Of a stretch of DNA of 64,000 nt, positions 54,447 to 60,500 are shown in pieces. A program made the position numbers and the translations under genes. Origin of the DNA: Dendrolimus kikuchii (taxonomy: Eukaryota > Arthropoda > Insecta > Lepidoptera > Lasiocampidae); assembly GCA_019925095.2 (NCBI GenBank), contig CM034388.1, positions 2,467,501 through 2,531,500 on the forward strand, given 5' to 3'. Position 1 is the stretch's first letter. Each line of letters starts with the position of its first letter. The notes under the pieces were generated by a model. It worked only from the letters and a program-made list of their open reading frames with translations. It searched no databases and had not been told where the DNA came from.

Positions 54447-57400
54447 TAGGATTCCCTTCATGCTTTGCAATGATGTAATGTCTGCCGTGACAGTACCTTA
54501 AGGGCTCAGCGGAAGATCAGCGCTGGTTTTAAAAGACCAGCATTATGCTGAGTCTGATGCCGCTTTCAGGACAAGATTACGTTGTTAGTTTTAAATTTGT
54601 TAACAATTATACCTACACTACACCAATGGAATTTTTTCCTGAATAAAATGATTTTCTTTCTTCTCTTTCTTTCTTCAAAAAAAACATTTATAATGCACTT
54701 TCGGGTCAAATACATATCTTTCTCCTAAAATAATTAAATTAAAGACGGTATGTTGGTGAAAGTTGGGTATGGCAGCAGAAGCATGCTGCACACACTCCAG
54801 GAATGTCCAGCCTGGACAGAGCAGCGCCGAGACCTCGTCGCCCTCACCGGATTTGACCCCGGCCGTGGTACGCACCATGGTCGGGAGCCCAACCGGATGG
54901 GACGCCGTCTCCTCCTTTTGCGAGCGCGTTATGCTTGCGAAGGAGGAGGCGGAGCGGGAGCGTGAGCGGACGTCCTTGCTCCGCTCCCGCCAAAGGAGGA
55001 CGCGCCGACGCCGGAAGGCGGATTTCGACCTTCGGCCACCGTAAGCGGGCGGCGCGGGTGGGGCCCCTTGGGGTATAGGGGTTCTCACTCACCCGCACAT
55101 GCCGTCGAGATGAGAGCGCGAGTGTTCCGCGCTCGCTCATCTCTCCTCCCGTGGGGCGCGTTACAGACCGCCCCACGCCTAGAGAGCATGATAATGCCGG
55201 GGGATGAGTCCCCCGGCAATGGAAGAGGCCTCGTGAGGGGGGCCCACGCCTGCCAGGGCTGCGGAGAGGCTAGGTCATATACCCGTAGCCCTGGCATAAG
55301 GCGAAGGACGGAACACCCAGGGGTTTTAGTGGGTATCCCTAACCGGGGGTGGCAACAGCATGGCACCAGTTCTGACTGGGCATGCTGGTGCCACCCTCGA
55401 TCTGGTGAATCCTACACACGGGTCGCGAATTATCCCCCCAAGGTTCTGCCCTTGTCGCGGCTTATGGTCCTCAAGCGTATTTCCCGTGGCTAAAAAAAAA
55501 AAAAAAAAAAAAATGGCAGCAGAAGCATGAAATTAGGAAAAATGCAGTAGAAATTAGAGCTATGAGAAATATAATAATGTGATTGATAAAGAACAAACAT
55601 TATGATAAGGGAGCGACATTGATTGAAAGATATATTAACAAGAGTTGAGAAAGGACTGTTTTTTTTATTGGGGTCAGCACTGATGTCCCGAACGACCATG
55701 ATATGTCTGGGACAAAGACACAGTTTATTTTTGCCATAGATGTTACAATTTTGCTTATTCTATGTCACGCTTTGACTTATACTAGGTTACACTCTTTTTT
55801 ATTACATTTTTCTACTACCACTAACACTTATATTAATACATAATAGGGTATAATTGGGGTTTGTTGGCGAAGGTTGGAAACGGTTGGATTACGTTGGTTG
55901 TCAATTGGGTGATGTTGGTTAAGGTTGGGATACAATACTAAGGTTTATACACATACATGCACGCACATTCACCCACACATACACACACACAGGCATTCAT
56001 ATTTATATTGTTTTATATATATATAGAGAGGTTGTTAGGTGGTGTGTGCATGTAGAGAAAATGAATGAGGTATATGGACAGCAATGCGATTGCTAGAGTT
56101 GGTGAAGGTAGACGGCGAAGTACTACGTACATGGCTAAGTTGGAGATATTTTGAACAAAGGTCAGGTAAAAAATTTCATTTCATTATAAATTGCGTAATT
56201 GTACATACATACATAGATACATAACTTCACGCCAGTTCCCTTGCGGGGTAGGCACGAGCAACAGAGCGCCATTCAGGCTTAATCTTACACACGTCACTTG
56301 CTTCTTTGACATTCATAACTCTTGTCAGGCACGCTCGTCTGTTCTTAAGGCTCCTGACATCACCTTCTGCTAGTACACGATCAATTTGATCATGGAAGGT
56401 GTGTCGTGGCCTTCCACGAGTTTTGCATTGTATATCTGTTTAGTCATTCTTTCATCATGCATTACTTTCCTTACCTTCACCCCGACACTCTCTTTCAGAC
56501 TAACTCTTTTTCTTACTTCGGTATTACGAACGCGGTCCGCGAGCGTCACTCCGCAGATTTTGCGCAGTGCTCGCATCTCGACCGCGTTCACTCTACTTTA
56601 GTGCTCTCTCTTCCATACTTGAGCGTAGGTACAAGCACCGCGTGTAATTGTATTGTAAATAAAATTAGTCAGTGTGGTTAATTTCATTTTCATTAAGTAC
56701 AAAACATACTAATCATAGTAAAATATTAAATTACATTATTATATTGAATTACTAGAAAAATAGTCGTGGTAGCGTAATGGCTAGCGCACGCGTCCCACAC
56801 CCAAAGGGCGCGGGTTCAATCCTGGCCGGAACGCATGCACGACTTAGTCAGTTTTCTGACCCAATGTGCATATTGTTACAATCACCACGTGCTAACAACC
56901 GTCAAGGAAAACATCGTGACGCAACCTGCACATCGAGATAACCGATGTGTCAAACCTGCCAAGCCGCCTTGGACAAGCGTGGCGGGGGTATACTGTCCGT
57001 TCACCCTATAATGGGAGGCCCGAGCCTAGCAGTTGGACAGTTATGGGCTGTTATTATATACTAGAAAAATAATAGCTGCACTTAACCCTTAAGACAATTA
57101 TCGATATACCAAAAAGCGGCAAGACTAACATTATCACCATCTCGTAATATACCAAGAAAATATACCCATTTCATATAAATCCTATATAAACAGAGTGAGA
57201 CAACAACACAATTAACGATCACGTGCACAAACGCGATCTGCACTCTCATCGCGAACACATATGTGCTAATAGTGAGCTAAAGGGTTAAATATATTCATTA
57301 AGAACAGAATATAGAATTATAATAATATAAAAAAAAAGAAAATAAGAATGCGCGCGCGCGCGCGTGCGTGCGTGTGTGTCTGTGTGTGTGTGTGTGTGTG

Positions 57401-57458
57401 TGTGTATGCGTGTGTGTGTGCGTGCGTGTGTGTGTGCGTGCGTGCGTGCGTGTGTATA

Positions 57459-57512
<54 letters not shown>

Positions 57513-60500
57513 TTATATGTTTTTAGTCCAAATATTACGTATCGTCTTCTCGTAGTATCAAATTTTGAGTGCAAAGGCTTACATTTCTAAAATTACATTT
57601 AGGACATAAAGCTTTCTGACACTTGAATAATTGCTGAAAGAGCTTGGTAGCGCTCGCATTATGCCCATTCGGTGCGGTCGTCTAGAAAATCCTTCTTTTG
57701 ACACCAGCAGCACGTTCTTAGCACCTTTGGTGCTGCAAATGTTCGCGGAAGACGGTAACCACTTTCCGTCAAGTGGACCGGTAGCCTATTTGCTATACTC
57801 CAGCAATTAAAAAATTATATCTTTTAAGGTTTCTCTGGTTGACTTGTCAAAGCGTTTGAAACTTCCTCACTTAATAATGAGCCCTAAATAGTGTAAAGAC
57901 AACTCTTTTATGATAAATTCTATTAGTTCTTAGTTATGATTTTACTGTTAGCATTGATCAAAAACAGTTCTTCTCTATTTCAAGTATAAACTCACCCTTG
58001 TCCTGGGCTCGACTGTGAGGCAATAAGGTTGATTCTGGTATTGCTGTATCTCGCCAGTGATTTCAGCAACTTTCCGCCGTTTCGAGAAGTTTATCAACTC
58101 GGTATTAGGCAGGAAATCTGCAAGAACATAATTAAACTTCCAGTGCCTAAAAGTGGAATCAGCTTACTGTCTATTCATTTGCCTTATCACTGATGAAAAT
58201 TGTACATAGTTTCCATACAAACATGTTTTATTTATCTATGCCGGAACAAACAACCCAGGTGGTAGGGTATTTACCCGACTGGATGGCTACCACCCCTGGT
58301 CTAGAGCATGCCGCCATAACAACCTTGAGCTGTGTTCCGGCATTAGTGACCAGGTTCCAGTCACCACTCAGTTAAGAGAGCAACAGCGCATTTGTAACGC
58401 TTTTGGTATTACAAAAGTCCATAGGCGATGGTAACCACTTTCCATGAGGTGGGCCGCAGAAAATTGTTTTCTTTTTCCTCCAATCCTGGATAAACAGAAA
58501 GAGTGAGATATAGAAACTTGAGACTAATAATGGGAAGGCCCCACCCCAGCAGTGGGACTTCTATGGACTGATGTTATAGCTGGTGATTAATTTCCCCAGT
58601 TAGCTATTTCATTCAGAACGGAGTCATTTAGTATTCTTTAGATATTTTAGATTTGACTGAATGAAGAGAGCGGTAAATTTTACGTCAGAATATATATAGT
58701 TTGGTCTAATATCAATATATTATAAAGAGAAAAGATTTGTACTTTTGTATGTTTGTAACAAATAAACTCAAAAACTGATGGACCGATTTCCAAAAATTTT
58801 TCAACATTAGAATACTAGATTATTCCAGATTAATATAGGCTATATTTATTACTAGAAAATGGCCTTCTAAAAATTCAATAACCCAAGGTGTAAAAAAATT
58901 AGCGTTTGAGTGCGTCCGGGGACGGTTTAGATTCACAATTCGACCCGGTAGGTGACGCTGGAATCGGGTTCTAAAATTTTATTTTTTAGCGCAGGACAAC
59001 ATCTGCCGAAACCGCTAGTCATTTCTAAAGTGAAAAATAGATGTTGCTATTAAAAAAAAAAAACTTGACCTTCAAATGACCTTTATAATACGGATCAAGG
59101 TCAAATCTGAAATGGCTCACCTGTATAATAATAGACAGTGCGGTATAAATACACTTACCCAGATTCCCTTCTTCGATATGAAGGATGTTGGTCAGGTACA
59201 TGCCGAAGAACGGCACACACGGGGGGTTGATGCTCCTCAGCCGCTCCTGGTACCGACGGAAATGGTCCGAGTTCAATTCCCGGAATTCCTCTAGCGCTCG
59301 TATGAGACGCGGCGAGACTATCTGTTAAAGAGATATTTACAGATTGTTGTGCAGCCTGATATTTTCGATGATGATACACGGGCCGACGGATTTTTTTATT
59401 TATTTATTGCAGGAGCTCAGCAGACAGGCAGACGGCCCACTTGATGGAAAGCGGTTACCATCGCCTATAGACATTTGCAACACCAAAGGTGCTACAAATG
59501 CGCTGCTGCTCACTTAAGGGAGACTGGAACCTGGTCTCTAATGCCGGAACAGAACTCAAGGCTGTTATGGCGACATACTTTAGACCAGGGGTGGTAGCCA
59601 TCCAGTGGGGCAAATGCCCTACCACCTGGCTAGTGGCTGGTTAGATAGATAGATAATATCCCTGTTAGAGCTGTCGATAAGATTGGTCGATCGATCTGTC
59701 TATCAGCCTTAGCAGAGACTTCGCTTCTCTCTGCGTATTCTACCGACTGTATAACAGGGAGTGTTCCGAAGAACTGTTTAGAATGGTGCCTTCGTCCTCT
59801 TTCTACCATCGTACCACTCGCCATCAGTTGGGAGTTCATCCCCACTTCCTTGAGCCGCTTCGCTTATGTATGCATCGGTTCTGTAGAACATGTCTCTTGC
59901 TTACCGTAGGGATTTGGAATGAGCTCCCAGCCGAGGTTTTTCCACAGCGCTACGATATGGAATTTTTCAAAAAGGATGTTGTAAAATTTGCAGACGGCCC
60001 ACTTGATGGAAAGCGGTTACCATCGCCTATAGACATTTGCAACACCAAAGGTGCTACAAAGGCGCTGCAGCTCTCTTAAGGGAGACTGGCACCTGATCAC
60101 TAACGCCGGAACAGAACTCAAGGCTGTTATGGCGACATACTTTAGACCAGGGGTGGTAGCCATCCAGTCGGGCAAATGCCCTACCACCTGGCTGTGGGTT
60201 GTTTTGTCGCCTCTTACGACAGGCCGCCCGGCCGCAGGAAATTCTATTCTTTCTCCGTTCCTGCACAGATAAATTGCCATAATATTTCTGCAGGCGTTTA
60301 TTATATTCGTATTAAATGAACTGTTGTTTAAAATGCGTCTGCATTCATGTCGTTACGTGTAACTTTTAAGTCAATATATAGCAAGATTATCCACGTATCC
60401 CGAATTTAATTTTTTTTTTCTTTATTATTATTAACATATCTACGGACTCGAGTTCCGTACCTTTTTTTACTACTTAATTTCTATGAAAAATTTTAGAGTC

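Noticed and set aside
57298..57590. Frames of alternating Tyr-Ile, Thr-His and Cys-Val
   Set aside because: Pure artefacts of the CG/TG/TA microsatellite.
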